NCBI RefSeq assembly: GCF_004016445.2
Contig: NZ_SADT02000002.1
Location: 1,240,001 to 1,304,000, forward strand
Direction of reading: 5' to 3'
Source: Mesorhizobium sp. M2E.F.Ca.ET.219.01.1.1
GTDB taxonomy: Bacteria; Pseudomonadota; Alphaproteobacteria; Rhizobiales; Rhizobiaceae
Length of the DNA stretch: 64,000 bases
Below the pieces are notes generated by a model, which saw nothing but the letters and a program-made list of their open reading frames with translations, made no database searches and had not been told where the DNA came from. Positions 18,098 to 26,356 of the stretch are shown here, piece after piece. A program made the position numbers and the translations under genes. Every line of letters begins with the position of its first letter. Positions within the stretch are counted from its first letter, which is position 1.

Positions 18098-18949
18098 ATG
18101 GCGCGTATCGCAGTTATCACACATGAGTTCGACCGCTTTCAGAGCCGGCGCGGTCTGCTGCTGCGCCGCGACAGCCCGTACATGCTCTTCGACCTGCTGG
18201 AAGAGCTGAGGCGCCGCGGCCATTCGGTGCAGATATTGAAAGGCACATCCGCGAATCCGGCCGCCGATGTCGCGGTGCTGCATCTCGATGTGACCGTGAC
18301 GCCATCCGACTATGTCGACTATGCCCGCCGTTTTCCCTTCTGCCTCAACCTCGGTGCCGCTGACATTTCGAAACGTCGCGTCAGCGGCGCCGCGATCGGC
18401 CGGGACGATCCCTGGCAGGGGCAGGTCATCGTCAAGAGCAGCCTCAATCATTGGGGAACGCCGGAGGAGCAGCTGAATCGGCGCGCGCGGCGCGCCGGCA
18501 GGCCGGAGCCGTTTTCCGGCGTCGAGCCTTTCGACAAATACCAGGTCCATGCCTCGCTCGCCGACGTTCCGGTGGCGGCGTTCGAGCGCCAGGATCTGGT
18601 TGTCGAAAAGTTCATTCCCGAGCCGGAGCCCGACGGCTTCGGCGCCCGGTTCTGGCTGTTTTGCGGCGAGCGCGAGCGCTGCACCCGCCACGTCTCGCCG
18701 CAGAGCCTCGTCAAGGGCGACGACACCATCCGCCGCGAGGCGGTTCCGGTACCGGACGAGCTTCGCGCGCTCAGGCGCAAGCTGGGCTTCGATTACGGAA
18801 AATTCGATTTCGTCATGCATGAGGGCAGGGCAGTGCTGCTCGATGCCAACAAGACGCCCGGCCGCGCCCGGAACCTGTCGAGCTTCATCGCCGCCGGCAA
18901 TGCCAATCTCGCCGACGGCTTCGAAGGGCTGATCCGTCAGGTCACATGA
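18098..18949 (+). CDS. ATP-grasp-like protein
   Basis: 283-residue protein, MARIAVITHEFDRFQ.... The layout resembles ATP-grasp ligases of the RimK/glutathione-synthetase type: an N-terminal nucleotide-fold-like region (HSVQILKG, DVAVLHLDVT), a central segment with the probable ATP Lys (IVKSSLNHWG; LVVEKFIPE), and a C-terminal acidic/asparagine metal site (YGKFDFVMHEG..VLLDANKTPG). I do not recognise the exact family. Such enzymes join a carboxylate to an amine or thiol. The ATG at 18098 follows CAAGGGGG. Paired divergently with a methyltransferase-like gene. Confidence 0.75.
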   Translation: MARIAVITHEFDRFQSRRGLLLRRDSPYMLFDLLEELRRRGHSVQILKGTSANPAADVAVLHLDVTVTPSDYVDYARRFPFCLNLGAADISKRRVSGAAIGRDDPWQGQVIVKSSLNHWGTPEEQLNRRARRAGRPEPFSGVEPFDKYQVHASLADVPVAAFERQDLVVEKFIPEPEPDGFGARFWLFCGERERCTRHVSPQSLVKGDDTIRREAVPVPDELRALRRKLGFDYGKFDFVMHEGRAVLLDANKTPGRARNLSSFIAAGNANLADGFEGLIRQVT

Positions 18950-18956
18950 CGATCAC

Positions 18957-19718
18957 CTAGATGTTCATGCCGCCCGATACTTCGATCCGCTGGGCGTTGA
19001 CCCAGCGATGGTCCTCGGAGAGCAGCGAGGCGATCATCGGCCCGATATCGTCTGCGACACCGGCGCGGCCGAGCGCGGTCATCCCGGCCACGACCCGGTT
19101 GATCTCGGCGTCGTCGCGCACATGGCCGCCATTGAAGTCGGTGGCGATCGCGCCGGGCGCGACGGTGTTGGCGGTGATGCGGCGGCCGGCAAGCTCCTTG
19201 GCGAGGTAGCGCGTGAACACCTCGACGCCGCCTTTCATCATCGCATAGGCGGACGAGCCCGGCACCGAGAAACGCGCCAGCCCGCTCGACACGTTGATGA
19301 TGCGGCCTCCGTCGTTGATCAGCGGCAGCAGCGCCTGGGTGAGGAAGAACACGCCCTTGAGATGGATGTTCATCAGCGTGTCGAATTCCTCTTCCGTCGT
19401 CTCGGCGATCGGCTTGCGCAGGCCGGTGCCGGCATTGTTGACGAGATAGTCGAAACGGTCGCGCTGCCAGGTCTCGTGAAGCGTCTTCTTCAGCGCTGCG
19501 ACGAAAGCCGGGAAGCTGGCGACGGTGCCGGTGTCGAGCTCAAGTGCCGCGGCCCGGCCGCCGGCCGCCTCGATTTCGGCAATGGCAGTTTTGGCCTCAT
19601 CGGCGCGCGAGCGATAGGTGAGGACGACGTCGACACCTTTGCGGGCAAGGTGAAGCGCAGTGTTGCGGCCGAGGCCGCGGCTGCCGCCGGTGATGAGGGC
19701 AATGGGACGGGTGGACAT
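18957..19718 (-). CDS. short-chain dehydrogenase/reductase
   Basis: 253-residue classical SDR. The cofactor loop is TGGSRGLG (residues 10-17) and the structural motif is NNAG. The catalytic Ser (NVSSG) and YAMMK Tyr/Lys pair are in place. The Arg-rich TYRSRADE after beta-2 suggests NADP(H). The substrate is unknown. It diverges from a LysR regulator that very probably controls it, and it converges with the ATP-grasp-like gene 7 bp away. Confidence 0.93.
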   Translation of the reverse strand: MSTRPIALITGGSRGLGRNTALHLARKGVDVVLTYRSRADEAKTAIAEIEAAGGRAAALELDTGTVASFPAFVAALKKTLHETWQRDRFDYLVNNAGTGLRKPIAETTEEEFDTLMNIHLKGVFFLTQALLPLINDGGRIINVSSGLARFSVPGSSAYAMMKGGVEVFTRYLAKELAGRRITANTVAPGAIATDFNGGHVRDDAEINRVVAGMTALGRAGVADDIGPMIASLLSEDHRWVNAQRIEVSGGMNI

Positions 19719-19756
19719 AGCGAAAGCTCCTTCTCTTCGAATGGAGATGCATATAC

Positions 19757-19772
19757 TCGCCTAAGCAGGCGA
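19757..19772. promoter_or_regulatory. LysR-type operator between SDR and LysR genes
   Basis: TCGCCT-AAGC-AGGCGA is a perfect inverted repeat flanked by ATATA/TATA. It directly abuts TATAAT (19773-19778), a candidate -10 for the lysR gene. The position suits autorepression and divergent activation. Confidence 0.6.
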
Positions 19773-19824
19773 TATAATTGGGCATGGATTGCCAACACTA
19801 TTCAGTCTGTGCGAACAATCAGCC

Positions 19825-20721
19825 ATGGATCGTTTTGACAGCATGCGGCTCTTCACCCGGGTGGTGGAGCGGCGCAGCTTCACCGCGGCTGCCGCCGATC
19901 TCGGCCTGCCGCGCTCCAGCGCCACCGCCGCGATCAAGCAGCTGGAGAAGCGGCTTGGTGTGCAATTGCTCCGCCGCACCACACGCCATGTCACCACGAC
20001 GCCCGACGGCGAGGCCTATTACCAGCGCTGTATCGGCATCCTCGCCGACATCGAGGACGCCGAGGGCGGCTTCGACGCCCGCGAGATGCGTGGACGCCTC
20101 AGCGTCGACGTCAATGGCCACATGGCGCGCACGTTTCTCTTGCCGGAACTGCCGGCACTGCTTGCCAGATACCCGGGCCTGTCGGTGCATATCGGCGAGG
20201 GGGACCGCCTCGTCGATCTGGTGCGTGAAGGCATCGACTGCGTGATCCGGGCGGGCGTGCTTCCCGACAGCGACATGATCGTGCGGCGTCTCGGCATCGC
20301 GCGCGAGATCACCGTCGCGAGTCCCGCCTATCTCGAACGCCACGGTGTGCCGCGGACGTTGGATGATCTTGCCGGCCATATGATGATCGGTTTCGTGTCG
20401 TCGCGCACGATGCAGGTGATGCCGCTGGAATTCACCGTCGACGGCAAGGTTCGAGAAGTTGTCCTGCCCTCGCGAGTCACCGTCGCCAATTCAGACACAA
20501 GTGCCGCGCTGGTCCGGCTTGGCTTCGGGCTGTTCCAGGCGCCAAAACTCCGTTACGTCGACGACATCGAGGCCGGCCGGCTGGTCGAGGTGCTTCCCGA
20601 CAATCCCCCGACACCGACGCCGATCTCGGTGCTCTATCCGCCGAGCCGCCAGCTTTCGCCAAGAGTGAGGGTGTTCGTCGACTGGCTGGTGGAGATCCTG
20701 GGGCCGAAGCTGGATCCCTGA
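19825..20721 (+). CDS. LysR-family transcriptional regulator
   Basis: 298-residue LysR regulator starting MDRFDSMRLFTRVVERRSF, the usual start of the CrgA/DsdC-like aerobic subgroup. The helix-turn-helix (SFTAAAADLGLPRSSATAAIKQLE) is followed by an effector domain from about residue 90. A 12-codon upstream extension is possible but unsupported. It diverges from the SDR gene, its probable target, and converges with a TetR gene 6 bp beyond its stop. Confidence 0.92.
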   Translation: MDRFDSMRLFTRVVERRSFTAAAADLGLPRSSATAAIKQLEKRLGVQLLRRTTRHVTTTPDGEAYYQRCIGILADIEDAEGGFDAREMRGRLSVDVNGHMARTFLLPELPALLARYPGLSVHIGEGDRLVDLVREGIDCVIRAGVLPDSDMIVRRLGIAREITVASPAYLERHGVPRTLDDLAGHMMIGFVSSRTMQVMPLEFTVDGKVREVVLPSRVTVANSDTSAALVRLGFGLFQAPKLRYVDDIEAGRLVEVLPDNPPTPTPISVLYPPSRQLSPRVRVFVDWLVEILGPKLDP

Positions 20722-20727
20722 TCACGC

Positions 20728-21354
20728 TCAGAGAAACAGCCGCAACTGCGTGTGGATGATCGAGCGATAGTCGTCGATCGTGCGCCGGCCTTCCGCCTCG
20801 TCCTGCGTCAGCGCCAGCCGCACGACGCCGCCGGCAAGCTGGAAGATCAGGAACACGACCCGCCCGAACGCCTCGCGCTGCCCGGCTTGAAGCATCGGCG
20901 CGACATGGTCGCAGAATATCCTTGCCTGGTGCCTCGTCTCGGCAATGTCGAGATGCTGCAGCGCCTTGTCGGCCTGGATGGCGTTCTGCAGGTCCTGGAT
21001 CGCCGGGTCCGCCGCGACGCGTGCATAATAGTCGTCGAGCATGCGGTCGGCCGCCGCCGTCACGTCGCCAGGCCCGTTTATCCCGGCGATGATCGCGCCG
21101 AAGCGCGCGCGGCTTTCCTCGGAAAACCGCTCATAGAGCATCGCCAGGATCGCCGACTTCGACGGAAAATAATGATAGACGGTGGCGATCGGTCCGCCGG
21201 CCAGCGCGCCGACCTCCTTCATCGTCACCGCATCGATGCCCTTTTCGCCGATCAGCCGCATGGTCGTGGCGAGGATCGCGTCGATACGCTCGCGGCTGCG
21301 CTCCTGCTTCGGCCGGCGCCTGGGTTCCGTCGCTATTCGCTTCGCCTGCGTCAT
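20728..21354 (-). CDS. TetR-family regulator
   Basis: 208-residue TetR repressor. The basic N-terminal tail (RRRPKQERSRERID) leads into a helix-turn-helix (VTMKEVGALAGGPIATVYHYFPSKSAIL). The C-terminal ligand domain resembles the TetR_C 'tetracyclin repressor-like' class. The ATG at 21354 is chosen; an ATG at 21363 is the alternative. It diverges from an MFS-oxidase-PLP operon, with a 17-bp palindrome in between, so it most likely represses that operon. Confidence 0.9.
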   Translation of the reverse strand: MTQAKRIATEPRRRPKQERSRERIDAILATTMRLIGEKGIDAVTMKEVGALAGGPIATVYHYFPSKSAILAMLYERFSEESRARFGAIIAGINGPGDVTAAADRMLDDYYARVAADPAIQDLQNAIQADKALQHLDIAETRHQARIFCDHVAPMLQAGQREAFGRVVFLIFQLAGGVVRLALTQDEAEGRRTIDDYRSIIHTQLRLFL

Positions 21355-21428
21355 GGCCCGCATCTTTCCCGGAAAAGTGCGAATTCGCGGTTGACAAGAA
21401 ACATGATCAAGTATCAGTTTCGTTAAAT

Positions 21429-21445
21429 GCTGACAACTTGTCAGC
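21429..21445. promoter_or_regulatory. TetR operator candidate
   Basis: GCTGACAA-C-TTGTCAGC is a perfect 17-bp palindrome. It sits 30 bp upstream of the MFS start and between the divergent TetR and MFS genes. Size and symmetry are typical of a TetR-dimer site. Confidence 0.75.
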
Positions 21446-21475
21446 TTTTCGATCGTGCTGCAAGGGAGGCATCTC

Positions 21476-22660
21476 GTGACTGCATCGCAAGCCGCGCAAG
21501 CGGAAGATGGCGATTGGCTTGTCGGCAATCCGACGGGATCGCAGCTCGCCTCGGCGCTGTGGATCGGCTCGGTCGGCCTGCTCATCCTCGGCCTGCAGCC
21601 GGTGCTGCTCGGCGCGCTCTACACGGAGGGCCACGTCACCGGCGACGAGTTGGCGCTGGTCGCGACCGCCGAGATGATCGCGATCGGCATTGGGTCGGCG
21701 ATCGTGGCCATGCTGCTGCCTGCCAGGAACATGCGGTCGAAGAGCGCGGCGCTGCTCGTCCTGCTCGCGCTCGCCAATTTCTGGACCGCTTATGCCGGCA
21801 GCCCCAATGCGCTGATCGGCGCGCGCATGCTGGCCGGGCTGGCGGAGGGCGGGCTGGTCGCCGTCGCCACCGAATTGATCGCCCGCTCGCGCCGGGCCGA
21901 GCGCATCGGCGGCTATTTCGTCACGCTGCAGACTTTGGCGCAATGCGCGCTGGCGCTGATCCTCGCGCTCTATGCCGTGCCCGCCGTCGGCTCGGCCGGC
22001 GGCTTCATCGCGCTCGGCATCGTCTGCCTCTTATCGCTGGTCGTCGCCTGGATGGTGCCGGACAACTATGCCGATCTGCCCAAGGAAGAGCAGTTTGCCA
22101 ACGTCGCGACGTTGCCCGCGATCACAGCGCTCCTGTCGATCTTCTGCTATTTCATGTTCTTCGGTGCTGTCTGGGCTTTTCTGGAACCCATCGGCGCGCA
22201 GTTCAGCATCGACGGCCGCACCGTCGGCCTGATGGTGTCGGCGAGCCTTGCCGCGCAGGTGATTGGCGCCATGACCGCGACGGTGTTCGAGGCGCGCATC
22301 GACTACCGTTTTGCCATCACGATCATCGGCATCGTCGCGGCCATCAGCTCGGTCCTGCTTGCCTCCGGCCCGGGTCTTTCGGTGTTCTGGGCGGTGGCGC
22401 TGGTGATGGGCTTCATCCTGCTCTTCATCGTGCCCTATCAGATCCGCATGGCAATCACCGCCGATGAGACGCGGACGGCAGTGCTCCTGGTGCCGGCCGC
22501 GCAGCTCTTCGGTCTCGCCATCGGCCCCATCGCCGCCTCGCTTTTGATCGATGCCGGGAATTTCCGCCCGGTGCCCGAATTCGCCGCAGCGACTGCTGTG
22601 GCCAGCGTGCTTTTGCTCGGCGTCTTCGTGCTGGTCGCGCGCCGGCGCGGTAAGGCTTGA
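21476..22660 (+). CDS. MFS transporter
   Basis: 394-residue major facilitator with about twelve membrane segments. Start: GTG at 21476 behind GGGAGG (21464-21469), six bases away, rather than the upstream codon at 21455. The cytoplasmic N-terminal tail is VTASQAAQAEDGDW. The substrate is not predictable. First gene of a three-gene unit with an FAD-linked oxidase (14-bp gap) and a PLP-fold protein, so it may import or export the oxidase's substrate or product. Confidence 0.9.
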   Translation: MTASQAAQAEDGDWLVGNPTGSQLASALWIGSVGLLILGLQPVLLGALYTEGHVTGDELALVATAEMIAIGIGSAIVAMLLPARNMRSKSAALLVLLALANFWTAYAGSPNALIGARMLAGLAEGGLVAVATELIARSRRAERIGGYFVTLQTLAQCALALILALYAVPAVGSAGGFIALGIVCLLSLVVAWMVPDNYADLPKEEQFANVATLPAITALLSIFCYFMFFGAVWAFLEPIGAQFSIDGRTVGLMVSASLAAQVIGAMTATVFEARIDYRFAITIIGIVAAISSVLLASGPGLSVFWAVALVMGFILLFIVPYQIRMAITADETRTAVLLVPAAQLFGLAIGPIAASLLIDAGNFRPVPEFAAATAVASVLLLGVFVLVARRRGKA

Positions 22661-22674
22661 GCGGGAGGATTAGG

Positions 22675-23952
22675 ATGGCAAACGCCTGGAGCAACTGGTC
22701 GGGTTTCGTCACTGCATCCCCGAAGCAGATCGCGACCCCGGCCGATGCGGGCGAACTGGCCGAGCTGGTGCGCTTGGCGCACGGACCGCTGCGCGTCGCC
22801 GGCGCCGGCCATTCCTTCACCCCGCTGGTGCAGTCCGACGGCACCATCGTTTCGCTGGAGAAGATCGAGGGGCTGGTCTCGCACGACGCCGCGAACAACC
22901 GGGCGCGGGTAAGGGCGGGAACCAGGCTCGGCGCCCTGATGCACATCCTGCAGGACATCGGCCAGGGCCTGCCCAATATGGGCGATATCGACAAGCAGGC
23001 GATCGGCGGCGCGCTGGGCACGGCAACGCATGGCTCCGGCCCGACGCTCGGCGCCTACCACACGCAGCTGGAGGCGGTGCAACTCGTCGATGGGCGAGGC
23101 AAGCTGCGCCAATACAGCCGGTCCGACGACCAGGATATGATCCATGCCACCGGCGTCGCGCTTGGCGCTTTCGGCATTCTCACCGAAGTGACGATGAACA
23201 ACATCGCGGCCTACCGCCTGCGCCGCCGCAAATGGGTGCTGCCGATCGGCGACATGCTGCGCGATTTCGAGACGATGATGGCGGCGCATCGCTCGGCCGA
23301 ATTCTACTACATCCCGTTTTCCGGCTACGCCCAGTTCATCGCCAGCGATCTCAGCGACGCAGCACCAATGCCGCGGCCGACCGAGAACGACGAGGAGGGG
23401 CTGGCGACTTTGCGCAAGCTGCGCACCGTGCTGCGCTGGCTGCCGTCGCTGCGGCGCGCGCTGATCAAGGGCGCGGTGAAGAAGGTCCCGTCGGAGGACT
23501 ATGTGCAGGACTGGCTCAACGTCTACGCCAGCGACCGTCAAACCAAATTCAACGAGATGGAGTACCACCTGCCTTACGAGGAAGGTCCGAAGGCGTTGGC
23601 CGAGATCATCGCGCTGACCGAAAAACACTTTCCGGAAGTCTATTTCCCGATGGAGGTGCGTTCGGTGGCGCCCGACGAATTCTGGCTTTCGCCCTTCCAC
23701 AAGAGGCTGACCTGCTCGATCGCCATCCACCACGATGCGGCCAACGACCCGCTGCCTTTCATGCGCGCCGCCGAGCCGATCTTCCGCAAATATGGCGGCA
23801 GGCCGCATTGGGGCAAGATGCACAGCCTGAAGGCGGCGGATTTCAAGAAAGTCTATCCGCGCTGGAACGACGCGCTTTCCGTGCGCCGCGACATCGATCC
23901 CGACAACCGTTTCGTGTCGCCCTATATGGCCGGCCTGTTCGGCATCGAATGA
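22675..23952 (+). CDS. FAD-linked oxidoreductase, aldonolactone-oxidase type
   Basis: 425-residue flavoprotein of the VAO/PCMH superfamily with a C-terminal D-arabinono-1,4-lactone oxidase (ALO)-like domain. The FAD-binding elements GAGHSFTPLV (His is the usual covalent flavin site) and GGALGTATHGSG are clear, as is the C-terminal HWGKMHSL..YPRW typical of ALO/alditol oxidases. It probably oxidises a sugar acid lactone or polyol using oxygen. The ATG at 22675 follows GGGAGGATTAGG. It overlaps the next gene by ATGA, so the two are coupled. Confidence 0.9.
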   Translation: MANAWSNWSGFVTASPKQIATPADAGELAELVRLAHGPLRVAGAGHSFTPLVQSDGTIVSLEKIEGLVSHDAANNRARVRAGTRLGALMHILQDIGQGLPNMGDIDKQAIGGALGTATHGSGPTLGAYHTQLEAVQLVDGRGKLRQYSRSDDQDMIHATGVALGAFGILTEVTMNNIAAYRLRRRKWVLPIGDMLRDFETMMAAHRSAEFYYIPFSGYAQFIASDLSDAAPMPRPTENDEEGLATLRKLRTVLRWLPSLRRALIKGAVKKVPSEDYVQDWLNVYASDRQTKFNEMEYHLPYEEGPKALAEIIALTEKHFPEVYFPMEVRSVAPDEFWLSPFHKRLTCSIAIHHDAANDPLPFMRAAEPIFRKYGGRPHWGKMHSLKAADFKKVYPRWNDALSVRRDIDPDNRFVSPYMAGLFGIE

Positions 23953-25088
23953 TGAGCGCCTATTTCGCTGCCCTGTCCGATGCGTTGAAGGCAGCCGAGA
24001 TCTTCCGGCCCTGCCTGGTGCTCGACCGCGACCGGCTGGACGGCAACATTGCGCTGGTGAAGGAGCGGCTGGCGCCCGGCCTTGCCATTCGGCTGGTCGA
24101 CAAGTCGCTGCCTTGCATGCCGCTCCTTTCGCACATCGCCGGGGCGCTTGGCACCAACCGCTTCATGACTTTCCATCCGCCAGTGACGCAGGCCGTGCTC
24201 GACGCTTTTCCCGAGGGCGATCTGCTCTACGGCAAGCCAATGCCGGTTGGCGCCGCCAGGGCAGCGCTGACCCAAGGCAGCGCCGGCTGGTGGTCGCGTG
24301 TCTGCTGGCTGATCGACACGCCTGAGCGGCTGACCGAATATGGTGCACTCGCTTTCGCGCTCGACACCGAGTTGCGCATCGCTTTCGAGGTCGACGTCGG
24401 CCTGCATCGCGGCGGTTTTTCGAGCCCCGCCGAGATCAAGGCGCTGACGGTGCCGGAGCGCCTGCATTGCGAAGGCATCATGGCCTATGAAGCGCATGCG
24501 CCGGAGATACCGGGCCTCTTCGGCGGTGCGGCCAGGGCGCTGAAGCAGGCTTCGGCCAAGGCGGCGGAGTTCGCCGCCGCCCTCGATCCGGACCGGCGCC
24601 GCATCCTGAATATCGGCGGCTCGAAGACGGCGCTGCTTCATGGCGGTGGCGTCGCCAACGAAGTGTCGATCGGCTCGGCCTTCGTCCTGCCCAGCGACTT
24701 CGACACGCCCGGCCTGGGCGGTTTTCAGCCGGCGGCCTTCATCGCCACGCCGATCCTCAAGGCGCTGGATCCGATGCTGCCCGGTCCCCCGGCGGTTTCC
24801 AGGGCGTTGCAGGCGCTTGGCCTCTTCCCGCGCAAGGGCTGCTATCTCTATGGCGGCAAGTGGATGGCCGAACCGGTGTTCCCCGAAGGCATGAAGCAGA
24901 ACGGCCTGATCGGACTATCATCCAACCAGCAATTCATGGGCTTGCCGGCAAGCGCGGATGTGAAGCCCGGCGACTACGCCTTCCTGCGGCCGACGCAGAG
25001 CGAGGCCGTGCTGCAGCATTTCGGTGCGATCGCGGTATTTGCCGGCGGGCGGATCGTCGAGTTCTGGCCGGTGCTGCCAATGGGGTAG
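23949..25088 (+). CDS. alanine-racemase-fold PLP protein (DSD1/D-threonine aldolase-like)
   Basis: 379-residue protein with the fold-type III pattern: LVLDRDRLDGNI, RLVDKSLP (probable PLP Lys52), FEVDVGLHRGGF, CEGIMAYEAH, NIGGSKT and a C-terminal beta domain (YGGKWMAEPVFP). The usual RPHxKTHK motif of D-threonine aldolase/D-serine dehydratase is replaced, so this is an outlying family and the reaction is unknown. Start at the first ATG of ATGATG, overlapping the oxidase stop. Last gene of the TetR-controlled unit. Confidence 0.82.
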   Translation: MMSAYFAALSDALKAAEIFRPCLVLDRDRLDGNIALVKERLAPGLAIRLVDKSLPCMPLLSHIAGALGTNRFMTFHPPVTQAVLDAFPEGDLLYGKPMPVGAARAALTQGSAGWWSRVCWLIDTPERLTEYGALAFALDTELRIAFEVDVGLHRGGFSSPAEIKALTVPERLHCEGIMAYEAHAPEIPGLFGGAARALKQASAKAAEFAAALDPDRRRILNIGGSKTALLHGGGVANEVSIGSAFVLPSDFDTPGLGGFQPAAFIATPILKALDPMLPGPPAVSRALQALGLFPRKGCYLYGGKWMAEPVFPEGMKQNGLIGLSSNQQFMGLPASADVKPGDYAFLRPTQSEAVLQHFGAIAVFAGGRIVEFWPVLPMG

Positions 25089-25096
25089 GACGTCTA

Positions 25097-25115
25097 GGCG
25101 CCAGCGACTGGCGCC
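25097..25115 (+). terminator. hairpin after the MFS-oxidase-PLP operon
   Basis: GGCGCCAG-CGA-CTGGCGCC is a perfect 8-bp stem starting eight bases past the stop codon. No T-run follows, so it is a weak intrinsic terminator or an RNA end-protecting hairpin. Confidence 0.5.
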
Positions 25116-25123
25116 GGCGGGAG

Positions 25124-25334
25124 GTCGTCATCCCAGGTCGGAGCGACGCGAAGCGGAGCGCAGACCCTAGAATCCATTCCGTTACCTTTCCGCTATGCAA
25201 CGAATTGGATCCTTGGCACCTGATGCAGGCCCAGAATTTCGTTCTGCGGCGCAGCGCGCTTGACCACCGTCACGGAATGGATTCCAGGGTCTGCGCGCGT
25301 CGCTTCGCTCCTTGCTCCGCCCTGGAATGACGAA
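25124..25334. repeat. large inverted-repeat intergenic element
   Basis: A 211-bp non-coding block. The left arm (about 25124-25181) and right arm (about 25272-25334) are near-perfect complements of roughly 60 bases, sharing TCGTCAT..CCAGG, GCAGACCC and GAATCCATTCCGT. They enclose a 90-bp centre without coding signs. The same arm is seen at 1-42, so it is a dispersed family. It fills most of the 326-bp gap between the PLP gene and the MarR-GNAT gene. Confidence 0.8.
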
Positions 25335-25363
25335 GTCGTGTAACGTCTCGATCGTCGGATTTA

Positions 25364-25376
25364 TTGACTCAGTCAA
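25364..25376. promoter_or_regulatory. palindromic operator upstream of the MarR-GNAT gene
   Basis: TTGACT-C-AGTCAA is a perfect 13-bp palindrome, flanked by TTTA and CTAAA, 39 bases before the start codon. It is likely an autoregulatory MarR-type site. Confidence 0.6.
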
Positions 25377-25414
25377 CTAAATGATTGATCTTGTCCAGGA
25401 CAGGAGGAATCCCG

Positions 25415-26350
25415 ATGACCATCCACGACCACCCTGGCAAGGAGCGCATCGATACCGTGCGCGCCTTCAACCGCTTCTACACCCGCCAGATCGGCCTGCT
25501 CGACGAGAGCCTTCTGAAGAGCCCGTTCTCGCTGACCGAGGCGCGGGTGCTTTATGAGCTTGCCCATCGCGAGGGGCTCGTCGCCAGCGATCTGGTGCGC
25601 GACCTTGGTCTCGACCCGGGCTATGTGAGCCGCCTCTTGAAGAAATTCGAGGAGCGCGGTCTGGTCGAGCGCGAGGCCAGCGAGGCGGACGCGCGCCGGT
25701 CTTCGATCGCGCTGACGACGGCGGGCCGCGAGGCTTTTGCGCCGCTCAACCAGGATTCGCACGACCAGGTGCGCGCGCTGCTCGATCGTCTGGCGCCCGC
25801 TGACCAGGAGCGGCTGGTCAAGGCCATGCGCACCGTGCAGGACCTGCTTGGTGAGAGGCCCGAACCCAAGGTGCCCCACATCCTGCGGCCGCTGCAGGTC
25901 GGCGACATCGGCTGGATCACGCGCCGCCAGGGCATGCTCTACGCTGAGGAGTATGGCTGGGACGAAACCTACGAGGCGCTGGTCGCCGAGATCCTCGCCG
26001 AGTTCGTCAAGAAATTCGATCCAAGGTGGGAACGCGCCTGGATTGCCGAGCGCGAAGGCGAGGTGGTCGGTTCGGTCTTCGTCGTACGCAAATCGCCCAA
26101 GGTGGCGAAGCTCAGGCTGCTCTATGTCGAGCCCTCGGCGCGCGGCCTCGGCATCGGCCGGCGACTGGTCGACGAATGCATCGCCTTCGCCCGCGCCAAG
26201 GGTTACAGGACCCTGACGCTGTGGACGAACGACATACTGGGCTCCGCCCGCCGCATCTACCAGGCGGCGGGCTTCAAGCTGGTCGACGAAGAGCGCCACC
26301 ATTCCTTTGGCAAGGATCTGGTCGGGCAAACGTGGGATCTGGATTTGTAG
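25415..26350 (+). CDS. MarR-GNAT fusion: HTH regulator with N-acetyltransferase domain
   Basis: 311-residue two-domain protein. Residues 1-145 are a MarR winged helix (SLTEARVLYELAHREGLVASD; LDPGYVSRLLKKFEERGLVERE). Residues 150-311 are a GNAT acetyltransferase with the acetyl-CoA loop RGLGIGRRL and the motif B region ARRIYQAAGFKLV. This fusion is widespread and may sense or modify a small molecule while controlling its own gene. The ATG at 25415 has AGGAGG at good spacing. A palindrome lies upstream. The stop is six bases from the convergent AraC gene. Confidence 0.92.
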   Translation: MTIHDHPGKERIDTVRAFNRFYTRQIGLLDESLLKSPFSLTEARVLYELAHREGLVASDLVRDLGLDPGYVSRLLKKFEERGLVEREASEADARRSSIALTTAGREAFAPLNQDSHDQVRALLDRLAPADQERLVKAMRTVQDLLGERPEPKVPHILRPLQVGDIGWITRRQGMLYAEEYGWDETYEALVAEILAEFVKKFDPRWERAWIAEREGEVVGSVFVVRKSPKVAKLRLLYVEPSARGLGIGRRLVDECIAFARAKGYRTLTLWTNDILGSARRIYQAAGFKLVDEERHHSFGKDLVGQTWDLDL

Positions 26351-26356
26351 TGAGGA

